A DNA stretch of 38,700 bases from Planctomycetaceae bacterium (lineage in GTDB: Bacteria > Planctomycetota > Planctomycetia > Planctomycetales > Planctomycetaceae): positions 1-38,700 of the forward strand of contig CANJQC010000043.1 of the NCBI GenBank assembly GCA_947476295.1. The letters run 5' to 3'. The position numbers and the translations under genes were made by a program. Below, in pieces: positions 8,536 to 17,804 of the stretch (positions are counted from its first letter, which is position 1; each line of letters opens with the position of its first letter). The notes beneath the pieces are model-generated. The model did no database searches and was not told where the DNA came from. It saw nothing but the letters and a program-made list of their open reading frames with translations.

Positions 8536-8604
8536 CCTGCAAGTGACACCGGGCGCGCCGGTGCTGAATGGTTGTAACTTCTGCGCCGTTGGCGTGAGCG
8601 TGGA

Positions 8605-8635
8605 TTCGAAGTCGCACATCTGTTGCGACTTCGAA
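8605..8635. terminator. 12-bp perfect hairpin between convergent genes
   Basis: TTCGAAGTCGCA (8605-8616) and TGCGACTTCGAA (8624-8635) form a perfect 12-bp stem with a 7-nt loop. No U-tract follows on either strand. Its position, 70 bases after the plus-strand stop and 16 before the minus-strand stop, suggests a shared transcript end or RNA-stabilising hairpin. Confidence 0.5.
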
Positions 8636-8650
8636 CCAGTTAACATAGCA

Positions 8651-9310
8651 CTACTTCTTCGCTTCAGCCGGAGTCTCTGATTTTTCATTCTCCGTGACTG
8701 GCTCTGGAGTCACATCTGGCTCAGTCGGAGCGGCCGATGGCTGGCCCTCAGTTCCTGCAGGTTCTGTCGCAGTGGCATCTGTTGCAGCGGGGACGCTCTT
8801 ATCTTCCAGCGGAGGACGATCACTGGTATCACCTGAAGCATCGCCCGTCTCCATCGCCCCGCCCGGAGGCACAGTTTGGGCAGGAGCATTGCGATCGCTT
8901 GGCAGATCAACCGATTCATCTTCGATCGACGTGTAAAAGCTCAAAGCCATGGGCGCCGGATCACTATGATCCGACGTCAGGTAAAGTTCAGGAGCCTTTT
9001 GACCCATCAACGGACGAAGCAGGCTGTACCAATAGTAGTGATGCTCGTCTACAGTCTCGCCGGCTTTCACCTTAGATTTTGACGGGAACGCAGCAATCAT
9101 CCCTTGCGCATCCGCGAGTGAGACGTTCTTAAAGGCACTTTTCTCCGACACTTCGTTAAATGAACGCAGAGTCAGAAACTGTCCAAGTCCGGCTCGCATC
9201 TCAATTGCGCAAACGACAACCGCTATGACTAGGACAATCAGTGAGATAAATCTGCGGGTGCCCGAGACTTTAGGACCAGTCGGTACCTTAGCAGGCGGAT
9301 TTTCAGCCAT
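8651..9310 (-). CDS. Hypothetical membrane-anchored protein
   Basis: The protein has 219 aa. Residues 1-18 are a short cytoplasmic tail rich in P and K. Residues 19-42 (RRFISLIVLVIAVVVCAIEMRAG) form one transmembrane helix. Residues 43-125 are a small globular part with …SLADAQGMIAAFPSKSK…HHYYWYSLLRPLMGQ…PELYLTSDHS…. The last 80 residues are low-complexity, rich in P, A, T, E and D. A GGAA lies eight bases before the ATG. I recognise no named domain; the central segment resembles planctomycete-only hypothetical proteins. It is divergent from the large coiled-coil gene at 9610. Confidence 0.7.
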   Translation of the reverse strand: MAENPPAKVPTGPKVSGTRRFISLIVLVIAVVVCAIEMRAGLGQFLTLRSFNEVSEKSAFKNVSLADAQGMIAAFPSKSKVKAGETVDEHHYYWYSLLRPLMGQKAPELYLTSDHSDPAPMALSFYTSIEDESVDLPSDRNAPAQTVPPGGAMETGDASGDTSDRPPLEDKSVPAATDATATEPAGTEGQPSAAPTEPDVTPEPVTENEKSETPAEAKK

Positions 9311-9609
9311 GAGTATTTTCCATTCAGAAACAAAGATTTCAGAGCAAAAGAAGTAGAGACAACACGCGGGAATCTCGAAGAGCGAACACTAAAATACGCA
9401 GAATCACGCCAGTTGTCACCTGATGTAAGGAAAGCGGCTTCAAAAATCTACCGGCATTTCGGGTCTGAACGTGGCGGCATCAGGACTGAATTCGGGCTTT
9501 TCGTGCCTTTAAACCCTCACAAACTTGAGAGCCCCGGCTTGCAAATGCGGTGGAGTTGCGGCGACAATCGCACCCCACACGCCTGCATATCGTAGTCCGG
9601 AGTTCATTG

Positions 9610-12600
9610 ATGATTGGAACTATTCTGGAGCGTAGCCTGCGCAAGGTGATCGCACGGTTGCAGAAGTTACGAATTCTTCGACGACAGACTGTTTGCTGGC
9701 TGTTGCTGCTGGTGCCAACGATTGCGGTGACCTTATGGTTACCTGCATCGTTTGGATACATCGGCCCGGAATTGCCCGTCCTGTTCGGTGCCACAGTTCT
9801 CGGTTCGATTCTGTCTCGCCTGCTGACGAAAACGCCTTCGATCAACGATGCTGCACGACTAGTTGAACAGACACATCCGGACTTTAATGACGCTGTGCTC
9901 ACTGCTGTGCAGGTCTCCCAGCGTCCCAGCCAACGACCGTCGGTGCTTTCCGAAATTGCGCTGCAGGAAGCCGATCACCTCGCCGGGCAACGGGACTGGT
10001 CGAGCGCTGTACCGGGCGGGAAGCTGGCAAAGTGGACGCTCTTGAGTTTCTTGTCGTTCTTGGTAATGGTATCGAGCGTGATGGCCGCCAGCCGTTACGG
10101 CCGCGATCTGATCAATCCAGCCAGCAGTGCCTCTCCCGGCTCACAGAAGATTCGCACTGCACAGGTGACGGAATTGGTGATCGAACCGGGCGACACTGAA
10201 ATTGAACGCGGCTCTTCACTCACAGTCGTTGCGAGATTTCCCGGCGTCGTGCCGATTCTCGCTGTGCTGGAGTTTGTAGATGCTCAAAATCACGTTCGTC
10301 AGTTGGCGATGACTGAAACCGTTGATGTTGGAGTCTTCGCGGCACGTATTGAAGGAATTTCCAGTGACGGCATCTATCGAGTGCTTTATGACGAAGGCGA
10401 AACTAGGTCAGATGAGCCAGAGAGTTCACGCGACTTCAATGTCGTGACCTACGTGCGGCCTCGGATGGAGCAGATGGATGCGATTGTTACGCCGCCGATG
10501 TGGTCGGGCCGACCTCAGGAAACGATTGAAGATGTCGTGCGGTTGACTGTGACAGAAGGTTCAACGCTTGTCCTGAAGCTACGACTTAACAAACCCGTTG
10601 CACTGGCGAAACTGCTTCCGAAGGACGGGCCTGCCATTGTTCTGGTGCCAACCGCCAATGATCCGACGATCGTAGAAACGACAATGGTGGCCACCGATAG
10701 TGATGCCTGGATCGTGCAGTTAGAGGACGCTGATGGGCGAATGCCGGCGGATGAAGAGCAAATCTCGATCAAAGTAAGTCGCAATCAACCGGCAGATTTG
10801 AAAGCCACGTTCCCCGGTCAAGACACCAGCGTCTCACCGTTACAGGAATTCTTGATCGAAGCCAAAGCGAGCGACGATTTCGGCATCGTTGGTTTTGGTG
10901 TTCAGTATTCTCTGTCGGGGGCTGAGCTGCTGGATGTCGTCTTACAACACAACGATGGAAGCCAGGGCGCGAATCCTGGATCTTCCGAAAAGGTCGCAGC
11001 CACCGGAGTTCAGGCGATGTTGCTCAACGTTGTTTTCTCGCATCAAATCGAACTGGAATCGCTCAACGCGGCACCGGACGACCTAGTCACATATTCCTTC
11101 TGGGCCGCTGACATTGCCCCCGACGGCACGGAGCGCCGCAGTTACAGTGACATCATGTTTGCCGAAGTACGGCGTTTTGAAGAGATCTTTCGCGAAGCAC
11201 AGCAGAGCGGCCAGCAACAACAACAGAATCAGCAACAACAGCAGGGTAGTGCGATTGATGACGTGCTGAAGTTGCAGAAAGAGATTATCTCAGCGACATG
11301 GAATACGATTCGCATGGAGACTGAAAAACGCAAAGACGGTTCGTTTGCGGCAGACGTCGGCGTCATCTCAGAATCGCAGGGTCAAGCGATTCAGCAACTT
11401 GAAACGTCGATGGAAGAACCTGCCGGCAATCCACAAACGGCCGCATTGGCTGAAAAAGCTGTGCAGGAAATGACCGCGGCTCGTCAAAACCTGGACAATG
11501 TTCGCCAGGGCACAGAATCAGCTCGCCTGGCCGAGGCGATGCGGATCGAAGAATCCGTCATAGAGACGCTTTTGAAAATGCGCGCCGCTGAGTTCCAGGT
11601 GCAACAGCAGCAGCAGGGTGGCGGTGGAAGTGGTGGCAGCAGTGCGTCTCAGGAGCAGTTGCAGCAACTGGAACTGGACAACAAACGCAATCGTTACGAA
11701 ACCGAAAAGCAGGCTCAACAGCAGCAGGAAGAGCAGACTCAGCAGCAGCGTGAACAGGTTCAGGTATTGAACCGCCTTAAAGAGCTGGCGCGCCGTCAGC
11801 TGATGGTCAATGAACGACTCAAGCAACTGGAATCCGAACTTCGTGCCGCGACGAGCAATAAAGAGCGGGAAGAAATCGAACGTGAACTCAAACGCCTTCG
11901 CGACGAACAACGCGAAATGCTGCGCGATGTTGATGAATTGAGCGAGAAAATGGATCAGGCAGCGGATCGCCAAAAGCCAGAATCGGCTCAAATGCAACAG
12001 CAGATCGAGCGTGCTCGCGAGAACGTCCAGCAGGCGTCGCGAGCGATGGACGAAGGCAAACTTGCCGAAGCGATTTCTGAAGGAACTCGTGCAGAACGAC
12101 AATTCGAGGAGTTGAAGGAAGAGTTTCGCAATCAGACGTCATCTCAGTTCGACGAATCCGTACGTGATCTGCGCGATCAGGCTCGGGACGTGAGTGAACG
12201 TCAGGAAAAGCTGGCTCGTCAGCTGACCGGAGAAGAACCGAGCGACCAACAGAGCAAACAACCATCACTGCGAGCTGATCGTGATCGCGAAAAATTGCGA
12301 CAGGATATTAGTGAACAGCGAGATCGGCTGGATCGAGTGGTCGAGCGGACAAGACAGATGGTCGAGCAAACGGAACAGAACGAACCGCTGCTGTCGAACA
12401 AGTTGTATGATACGCTTCGAGATCTGAAGGATTCAAAGCCGGACGAAGCGTTGCAGGCGACGGAGTTGCTCACAAGCCGCGGCATGTGGTCACAGTCTCA
12501 GCACGCCGAGCAGGCAGCGCGGAAGGGCATCGAACAACTGAAGCGCGGGATTGAACAGGCAGCGGATTCTGTGCTGGGCAGTGAAGCAGAATCCTTGCGG

Positions 12601-13275
12601 CGAGCACAATCACAGCTTCAGGACGCAACAGAAAAACTTGCCAGCGAAGTCCAGAACGCCACCGGTAAAGACCAACAATCCAGCGACAGACTCGGCAACG
12701 ATTCCGGCGAGCGGGGCGGCGTCAGCCCCCCGGTACAAAACACACAGCAAGGCGATCCGGGTAACGGCAGCACACGGACACAAGGCGATGGTCAACAGCC
12801 GACCGATGGTCAACAGCAAGGCGATGGTCAACAGCAAGGCGACTCACGAGGCGGCGGTGGCCAACAACAATCATCTCTCCTTGGCGGCGGACGTGAGAGT
12901 AACAATGGTCGAGCCGCCGATAACGACTCCGGTCCATTAACGGGCAACGAATTCACTGAATGGTCCGATCAACTGCGGGACATTGAAGAAATGCTCGACG
13001 AACCGGAATTACGCAATCGGGTCGCCCAGGTTCGCGATCGGGCGCGAGCGATGCGAGCTGAATTCAAACGACACGGGGAACAGCCTCAATGGAATCTGGT
13101 GAAGTCGCAGTTGTTGGGTGAAATGCAGGTACTTCAGCAACGCATCATACAGGAACTTGCAAAACGTGAATCCGACCGCGCGATGGTACCGATCGATCGA
13201 GAACCTGTGCCGGAAGAATTCGATTCACTTGTGCAGAAATATTATGAATTACTGGGCCGCGAACGGGACAATTGA
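9610..13275 (+). CDS. Large membrane protein with Q-rich coiled coil (DUF4175-like)
   Basis: The protein has 1221 aa from the ATG at 9610; GGAG at 9599-9602 lies seven bases upstream, so this start is preferred over the in-frame ATG at 9550. Two membrane segments lie near residues 23-70 (CWLLLLVPTIAVTLWLPAS… and …PVLFGATVLGSILSRLL) and a third near 142-165. Residues about 180-540 are beta-rich, with Ig-like stretches. From about 545 to 1000 the protein is a highly charged Q/E/R coiled coil with polyglutamine runs. A low-complexity DGQQQG repeat follows, and a conserved C-terminal block (…WSDQLRDIEEMLDEPELRNRVAQVRDRARAMR…FDSLVQKYYELLGRE). It overlaps the DUF58 gene by one base. Function unknown; probably part of a DUF58-linked envelope complex. 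Confidence 0.82.
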   Translation: MIGTILERSLRKVIARLQKLRILRRQTVCWLLLLVPTIAVTLWLPASFGYIGPELPVLFGATVLGSILSRLLTKTPSINDAARLVEQTHPDFNDAVLTAVQVSQRPSQRPSVLSEIALQEADHLAGQRDWSSAVPGGKLAKWTLLSFLSFLVMVSSVMAASRYGRDLINPASSASPGSQKIRTAQVTELVIEPGDTEIERGSSLTVVARFPGVVPILAVLEFVDAQNHVRQLAMTETVDVGVFAARIEGISSDGIYRVLYDEGETRSDEPESSRDFNVVTYVRPRMEQMDAIVTPPMWSGRPQETIEDVVRLTVTEGSTLVLKLRLNKPVALAKLLPKDGPAIVLVPTANDPTIVETTMVATDSDAWIVQLEDADGRMPADEEQISIKVSRNQPADLKATFPGQDTSVSPLQEFLIEAKASDDFGIVGFGVQYSLSGAELLDVVLQHNDGSQGANPGSSEKVAATGVQAMLLNVVFSHQIELESLNAAPDDLVTYSFWAADIAPDGTERRSYSDIMFAEVRRFEEIFREAQQSGQQQQQNQQQQQGSAIDDVLKLQKEIISATWNTIRMETEKRKDGSFAADVGVISESQGQAIQQLETSMEEPAGNPQTAALAEKAVQEMTAARQNLDNVRQGTESARLAEAMRIEESVIETLLKMRAAEFQVQQQQQGGGGSGGSSASQEQLQQLELDNKRNRYETEKQAQQQQEEQTQQQREQVQVLNRLKELARRQLMVNERLKQLESELRAATSNKEREEIERELKRLRDEQREMLRDVDELSEKMDQAADRQKPESAQMQQQIERARENVQQASRAMDEGKLAEAISEGTRAERQFEELKEEFRNQTSSQFDESVRDLRDQARDVSERQEKLARQLTGEEPSDQQSKQPSLRADRDREKLRQDISEQRDRLDRVVERTRQMVEQTEQNEPLLSNKLYDTLRDLKDSKPDEALQATELLTSRGMWSQSQHAEQAARKGIEQLKRGIEQAADSVLGSEAESLRRAQSQLQDATEKLASEVQNATGKDQQSSDRLGNDSGERGGVSPPVQNTQQGDPGNGSTRTQGDGQQPTDGQQQGDGQQQGDSRGGGGQQQSSLLGGGRESNNGRAADNDSGPLTGNEFTEWSDQLRDIEEMLDEPELRNRVAQVRDRARAMRAEFKRHGEQPQWNLVKSQLLGEMQVLQQRIIQELAKRESDRAMVPIDREPVPEEFDSLVQKYYELLGRERDN
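12784..12843 (+). repeat. In-frame 18-bp tandem repeat GATGGTCAACAGCAAGGC
   Basis: Three consecutive units, the first diverged, encode D-G-Q-Q-Q-G repeats in the low-complexity tail of the coiled-coil protein. Copy number may vary between strains. Confidence 0.8.
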
Positions 13276-14171
13276 TGACCGCCACTGCCGATTTAATGAA
13301 TCCCAGCATTATCATGGCCATTCGTTCGCTGGAAATGCGCGCGAAGCTGGTTGTCGATGGATTTCGAATGGGTCTGAACAAAAGCCCCCGGCACGGATTT
13401 TCTGTCGAGTTTTCTGAGTACCGTCCGTACACCCAAGGCGACGATCCTCGTTTTTTGGACTGGAAGCTTTACGCTCGCACGGATCGCAGCTACATACGTC
13501 TGTTTGAAGACGAGACGAATCTGCGATGTTATATCGCCCTCGACATCAGTCGTTCGATGTCTTTTGCATCGGGGGATTATTCAAAACACGATTATGCGCG
13601 CACGATGGCAGCGTCGCTCGCATGGCTGCTCAATCGCCAGGGCGATGCCGTGGGACTAACGCTGTTTGATAAGCATGTGCAGAGCGTTGTTCCGGCTCGA
13701 TACCGTCCGGGACAATTGCACAGACTGTTTGTTGCACTGGAGCAGCCCCCCACAGGCACTGATACACAGCCTGCCATCGCAATGGAAGACCTAGCACAGC
13801 GTCTCCGTAAACGCGGCCTGGTTGTAATGATTTCGGATATGCTGGCACCGATTGATCAGATTGCAAATGGCCTGCAGTTGCTGCGGGGATGTCTGCACGA
13901 TCTGGTTGTGTTTCAGGTGCTTGATCGCGCGGAAAAATTGCTGTCGTTTGATGGGCCAAAACTGTTCGTAGATCTGGAAAGCGGTCAGAAAATCTACAGC
14001 GACCCTAAAACTGTGCGGTCTGCGTATCTGCAAAAACTGTCAGTGCACAATCGAGCCGTAAAGTCTGCCTGTGAATCCGTCGGTGCCGCGTTTCGTCAGG
14101 TCACGACTGATGAACCGCTCGAACTGGCTCTGGGCGAATTTTTGCAGACCCGACGTCAACGGCGTACGTAG
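13275..14171 (+). CDS. DUF58 domain protein (vWA-like)
   Basis: The protein has 298 aa from the ATG at 13275, whose A is also the last base of the previous stop (TGATG), giving translational coupling. The N-terminal part (…LVVDGFRMGLNKSPRHGFSVEFSEYRPYTQGDDPRFLDWKLYARTDRSYIRLFEDE) is the DUF58 signature. It is followed by A-L-D-I-S-R-S-M-S near residue 95, a D-x-S-x-S metal-ion-dependent adhesion motif of the von Willebrand A fold. DUF58 proteins usually sit with MoxR-type AAA ATPases and vWA/Bat proteins. No MoxR gene is next to it here; its partner is the coiled-coil membrane protein. Role: probably scaffolding of an envelope-associated complex. The family call is firm and the role is not. 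Confidence 0.9.
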   Translation: MTATADLMNPSIIMAIRSLEMRAKLVVDGFRMGLNKSPRHGFSVEFSEYRPYTQGDDPRFLDWKLYARTDRSYIRLFEDETNLRCYIALDISRSMSFASGDYSKHDYARTMAASLAWLLNRQGDAVGLTLFDKHVQSVVPARYRPGQLHRLFVALEQPPTGTDTQPAIAMEDLAQRLRKRGLVVMISDMLAPIDQIANGLQLLRGCLHDLVVFQVLDRAEKLLSFDGPKLFVDLESGQKIYSDPKTVRSAYLQKLSVHNRAVKSACESVGAAFRQVTTDEPLELALGEFLQTRRQRRT

Positions 14172-14240
14172 TCCAACGTGGCGTTGCTATACTCCGACCC
14201 AACCGCATGATTTGAGATTACTCGTTATAGGAAAATACTC

Positions 14241-15113
14241 GTGAAACTGGCTCGCATTCGGCTCAATGATGGTTCTCACCGCGTCGCTGCCGTCCATGAC
14301 ACGACTGTGCAGCCGCTCGATCTGACTCAAATCGATGAGTGCCATTCGCTGATGGACATTCTGAACTCCGCCGATCCTGCCGGGCTCGCCCGATTTCTAT
14401 TGAAACCCGACACAAAACTGCTGGCATTTTCTGATGTTCAGTTTCAGGCACCTATCGATGAGCAGGAAGTCTGGGCAGCGGGCGTTACCTACAAACGCAG
14501 CCAGGTCGCGCGGATGGAAGAGTCAGAATCCGCTGCATCACATTATGACAAAGTTTATACGGCGGACCGTCCGGAATTGTTCTTCAAGGCTACGCCAAAT
14601 CGAGTCTCTGGTCCTGGCCAGCCTTTGAGAGTTCGATTCGACAGCAAGTGGAGTGTCCCGGAGCCGGAGTTTACGCTGGTCATCAACAGGGACGGCAGGA
14701 TTGTCGGCTATACGATCGGCAACGATATGTCAGCACGCGATATTGAAGGAGAAAATCCGCTCTATCTGCCTCAGGCGAAATCGTACAGGCAATGTGCCGG
14801 ACTTGGACCATGCGTATTGCTGGCGGAAGGACCATTGGAGCCGGATGCGATCGATATCCAACTGGAGATTCGCCGCAACGGGCAAGTCGCATCAACTGAC
14901 GGAACCAAACTGAGTCAGATGAAAAGGACTCCGGAAGAACTTGTCGCGTGGCTGTTTCGAGAAAACGAATTGCCGAACGGTGCATTTCTGATGACCGGAA
15001 CTGGCATCGTTCCCGACGACAATTTTACATTGGAAGACGGCGACGAAGTTTCGATCACCATCACCGGCATCGGTCGTCTGACGAACCCGATCGTTAAGGA
15101 CCGTGTAATGTAG
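14241..15113 (+). CDS. FAH-family enzyme, 2-keto-3-deoxy-D-arabinonate dehydratase-like
   Basis: The protein has 290 aa. The start is GTG, with AGGA eight bases upstream. The segment [10 protein letters not shown] (about 77-86), the block [12 protein letters not shown] (about 110-121), then [11 protein letters not shown] (about 136-146) and [18 protein letters not shown] (about 162-179) follow closely the archaeal 2-keto-3-deoxy-D-arabinonate dehydratase (KdaD) pattern. The E-x-E-…-D metal ligands of the fumarylacetoacetate hydrolase fold are present. KdaD-type enzymes dehydrate 2-keto-3-deoxy sugar acids to 2,5-dioxopentanoate in oxidative pentose pathways. No other pathway gene adjoins it, so the substrate (pentonate, fuconate or rhamnonate derived) is open. 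Confidence 0.82.
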   Translation: MKLARIRLNDGSHRVAAVHDTTVQPLDLTQIDECHSLMDILNSADPAGLARFLLKPDTKLLAFSDVQFQAPIDEQEVWAAGVTYKRSQVARMEESESAASHYDKVYTADRPELFFKATPNRVSGPGQPLRVRFDSKWSVPEPEFTLVINRDGRIVGYTIGNDMSARDIEGENPLYLPQAKSYRQCAGLGPCVLLAEGPLEPDAIDIQLEIRRNGQVASTDGTKLSQMKRTPEELVAWLFRENELPNGAFLMTGTGIVPDDNFTLEDGDEVSITITGIGRLTNPIVKDRVM

Positions 15114-15432
15114 ACATTCATGTCCGTCGCATCGCCACGAGGCGTTGTCGAAACGATAAGGCATTTGTGTCTCACAAGTCGCTCGACAATTGGGATCTGT
15201 TTTCCGAGGACTCGGACAAGAATGTCCAAGGTACATGAATTGCAAACCAACCGGCAGAATCTGCTGCTGTGATCACTGTGTCTGAGGTAGATGACGATTT
15301 TTCCGACTGTTTCGATTTTTCAGGTTTTAACATCAATGACGGCAGTCCCTGCTCTCCGATATTGGATACGGGGCATTGTCTTAGGAAGACAGTGCTGATG
15401 TCCTGTATGCCTTCACGATGTGAGTCCAGGAA
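15114..15432. other. Non-coding spacer of 319 bases
   Basis: No convincing gene is seen. A 9-bp stem with a three-base loop (CATTGTCTT/AAGACAGTG, 15374-15394, one G-U pair) lies about 40 bases before the thioredoxin-like gene. It has no U-tract, so it is more likely a leader hairpin than a terminator. Confidence 0.4.
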
Positions 15433-16542
15433 ATGTCCGTCAACTTCAGTCGAAGCCTAGCCGTTGTTGTTCTTGCAGTTGCAATGGCTCTCTCCAGGAG
15501 CGGCGCAGCAGCCGAGATTCCCTGGTCCACCGATATCGAAGACTCACTCCACAGAGCCGACTCAAACTCCCAGTTGGTATTCATGGAGTTTACGGCAGAC
15601 TGGTGCGTGTTCTGCAAGAAGATGGAAAAGAACACATTTACAAATGATGAAGTTACCCAGCGAATCTCCAGCAACTTTGTAGCTGTCAAAGTCGATGCAG
15701 ATCAGAACAAGGATCTGGTGAAGGATCTGGGAATCAAGGGATTGCCCGCGATCCTGATCGTCTCACCGGATCTCAAGGTCATTGAACGGATCTCGGGATT
15801 TCAGACGCCGGAAGCGCTCATCACGAAACTGGACGCTATCACGGCAGCTCATCCAAACCGAGGCAAACACAATGCGCTGGTCAGTTCCGGGAACTCACCA
15901 CAACGCTCGATGAACAGGCCGTCGCAGCCGGAGCAGTTTGAGCCGGATGCCGTCGCATCATCACGTCCAGCGACCAAAGAACTGGAATTTGAGGCTATTA
16001 CTCAGGACGAAGCGCCTCGCGTCGGAAATCGACAGACTGCCAATCCTTCGAAGCGTCCGTTAATCGACGATGCAAGTGGTCAGCAACCGAAACCAGCAAT
16101 TACCGAGACCGTCAGCGCGGACTCTGAATCGTTTTTCAAAACCATTAGTCGCGAACAGGAGTCAGGAGAAGAAGCACCAGAAAAATCCGGCCCTGCTTTC
16201 AACGGACTTTGCATCGTGAGCGCAGTCGAGGGACGCGAACTGGTGAATGGCACGGCTGACAATCAAATTAACTATCGCGGTCACACGCTTTATTTCTCCA
16301 GCACTGAGAACAAAGAACGCTTCATCTCCGAACCTGATGCCTTCTGGCCAGTTCTGGATGGGACGTGTGCAATGACATTGCTCGCGGATGAACGGCGAGT
16401 TGAAGGAAGTCTCGAATTTGCTGCCGTGTTTCGCAAACGAATCTGGCTTTTCACAAGCCAGGAAGCGATGCGAGAGTTTCTGCACGACCCGGTCGATATT
16501 GCGGAAGAAGCAACGGAAGTCGTTGCCGAACTTGAACGCTGA
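15433..16542 (+). CDS. Exported thioredoxin-fold protein with C-terminal YHS-like domain
   Basis: The protein has 369 aa. Residues 1-27 are a Sec signal ending …SRSGAAA. Residues about 30-135 are a thioredoxin fold with W-C-V-F-C-K-K-M-E (about 56-64), a C-x-x-C redox site, and the cis-proline segment G-L-P-A-I-L-I. This is DsbD-gamma/thioredoxin_7-like and probably a periplasmic disulfide reductase. Residues 140-250 are a disordered linker. Residues about 255-355 (…NGLCIVSAVEGRELVNGTADNQINYRGHTLYFSSTENKERFISEPDAFWPVLDG…) resemble a YHS-type domain: one cysteine, then Y-R-G-H-T-L-Y-F-S and F-I-S-E-P-D-A-F. YHS domains are linked to metal binding. The fusion suggests metal or copper-protein maturation, which is inference. 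The ATG has AGG only three bases away. Confidence 0.8.
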   Translation: MSVNFSRSLAVVVLAVAMALSRSGAAAEIPWSTDIEDSLHRADSNSQLVFMEFTADWCVFCKKMEKNTFTNDEVTQRISSNFVAVKVDADQNKDLVKDLGIKGLPAILIVSPDLKVIERISGFQTPEALITKLDAITAAHPNRGKHNALVSSGNSPQRSMNRPSQPEQFEPDAVASSRPATKELEFEAITQDEAPRVGNRQTANPSKRPLIDDASGQQPKPAITETVSADSESFFKTISREQESGEEAPEKSGPAFNGLCIVSAVEGRELVNGTADNQINYRGHTLYFSSTENKERFISEPDAFWPVLDGTCAMTLLADERRVEGSLEFAAVFRKRIWLFTSQEAMREFLHDPVDIAEEATEVVAELER

Positions 16543-16557
16543 TATTTCGAGCCACGC

Positions 16558-17793
16558 TTGAGCAACCGCCCTCACAATCTATCGATGGTCCTTGTGATTT
16601 CGTGTACGCACGCAATGGTTCATCTGGCCGAGCAGTCGTTTTCGAGTGTCGAACAGGTTGTCTGCGGTGAGTTTCACCTGACAATGCAGCAATCCGGCCA
16701 GTACGGTTCCATTCTGCGAGTTCCGTTCGGCTTCGGAGCTTTTCTGACCGGGATTCTGGCTGATCGGCTGGGTGCCTCCCGTGTGCTGACGCTGTATCTG
16801 GTCGGGACGGCAGTGGTCTGTTTGTCGTTTGTGTTCACCACTACGACTCAGATTATGGCGCTGCAGTTGTTCGCACTGGGCGTCTTTGCCAGCATGTATC
16901 ATCCGGCGGGCTTGTCGTTGATGACTTCGATTACGACGCCGAACGATCGAGCGCGCGCGTTGGGAATTCATGGTGTGTTCGGCTCGTTGGGACTGGCTGG
17001 CGCCCCGTTGCTGGTGGGATTGATTCTGCTGAATCCGGACGCAACATGGCGAAACTTTTACATGGCGATTGGTGTCATCGCGGCCGTTCTTGTCTTTGTA
17101 TTCCGCTGGGGCGTGACCAGATTCAGTGCGAACGCGGTGGCCAGCGCTGCAGTCTCGACAATTGCCCGGAGTCCCGGTGACCTTGCGCGATTAAAGCTGT
17201 TCTCTCCCGCGCAACTGCAAATTAGACCGTTCATCATCCTGATGACCTCGTCAGCCTGTTCCGGAATTGTGTATGGCGGCTTTCTGCATTTTCTGAAACG
17301 GTATCTCAGTGATATGAAGAGTTTCGACTTCCTTTCGACGAATCCCGATTCTGTCGCAAGTTATTTGGCATCGCTTGTCCTGTTCTGTGGCGTCGCCGGA
17401 CAGTGGGTGTCTGGACGGATCGCCAGTCCACGCCGATTGGCGCCGATGCTCTCGCTGGTGTATTTGGCCAATGTGCCGCTGTTGTTTTGGATCTCAGTCG
17501 CCAGCGGCACGATGCGACTGATCCCCTGTTGCCTGCTGGGTTTCGTTCATTTCATGAACCAGCCGGTCTTCAACAGTCTGCTGCCCGACTATGTACCCGC
17601 GAAAACAAGAAGCACATGGTTTGGATTCAGCCAGATGATGACGTTTGGAGTCGGTGCGCTGGGGCCGTCGCTGGTCGGCTGGTGCAGCAATTTCCATCTT
17701 GCCTTTGCCGTGCTGGCGGGAATTTCACTCGTCGCTGGTCTGCTGGCAATTCCTATCTGGCGAGAACGAAAGCGACAGTTTGCAAATCCCTGA
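16558..17793 (+). CDS. MFS transporter
   Basis: The protein has 411 aa with about 12 hydrophobic segments. The loop after TM2 has G-I-L-A-D-R-L-G-A-S-R, the A-type motif of the major facilitator superfamily. The pattern …YHPAGLSLMTSITTPNDRARALGIHGVFGSLG… resembles the fosmidomycin-resistance/Fsr-like branch, in which H-P-A-G is typical. Substrate not deducible. The start is uncertain: TTG at 16558 or ATG at 16585 are both possible and neither has a strong ribosome site. It lies 15 bp after the thioredoxin-like gene, so co-transcription is likely, and is convergent with the ATPase gene, with only 11 bp between stops and no terminator hairpin there. Confidence 0.85.
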   Translation: MSNRPHNLSMVLVISCTHAMVHLAEQSFSSVEQVVCGEFHLTMQQSGQYGSILRVPFGFGAFLTGILADRLGASRVLTLYLVGTAVVCLSFVFTTTTQIMALQLFALGVFASMYHPAGLSLMTSITTPNDRARALGIHGVFGSLGLAGAPLLVGLILLNPDATWRNFYMAIGVIAAVLVFVFRWGVTRFSANAVASAAVSTIARSPGDLARLKLFSPAQLQIRPFIILMTSSACSGIVYGGFLHFLKRYLSDMKSFDFLSTNPDSVASYLASLVLFCGVAGQWVSGRIASPRRLAPMLSLVYLANVPLLFWISVASGTMRLIPCCLLGFVHFMNQPVFNSLLPDYVPAKTRSTWFGFSQMMTFGVGALGPSLVGWCSNFHLAFAVLAGISLVAGLLAIPIWRERKRQFANP

Positions 17794-17804
17794 AGATTTA
17801 AAGT

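Noticed and set aside
11518-12102. 194-aa minus-strand ORF rich in L and F
   Set aside because: It is the antisense of the Q/E/R-rich coiled-coil gene; the hydrophobic look is a codon artefact.
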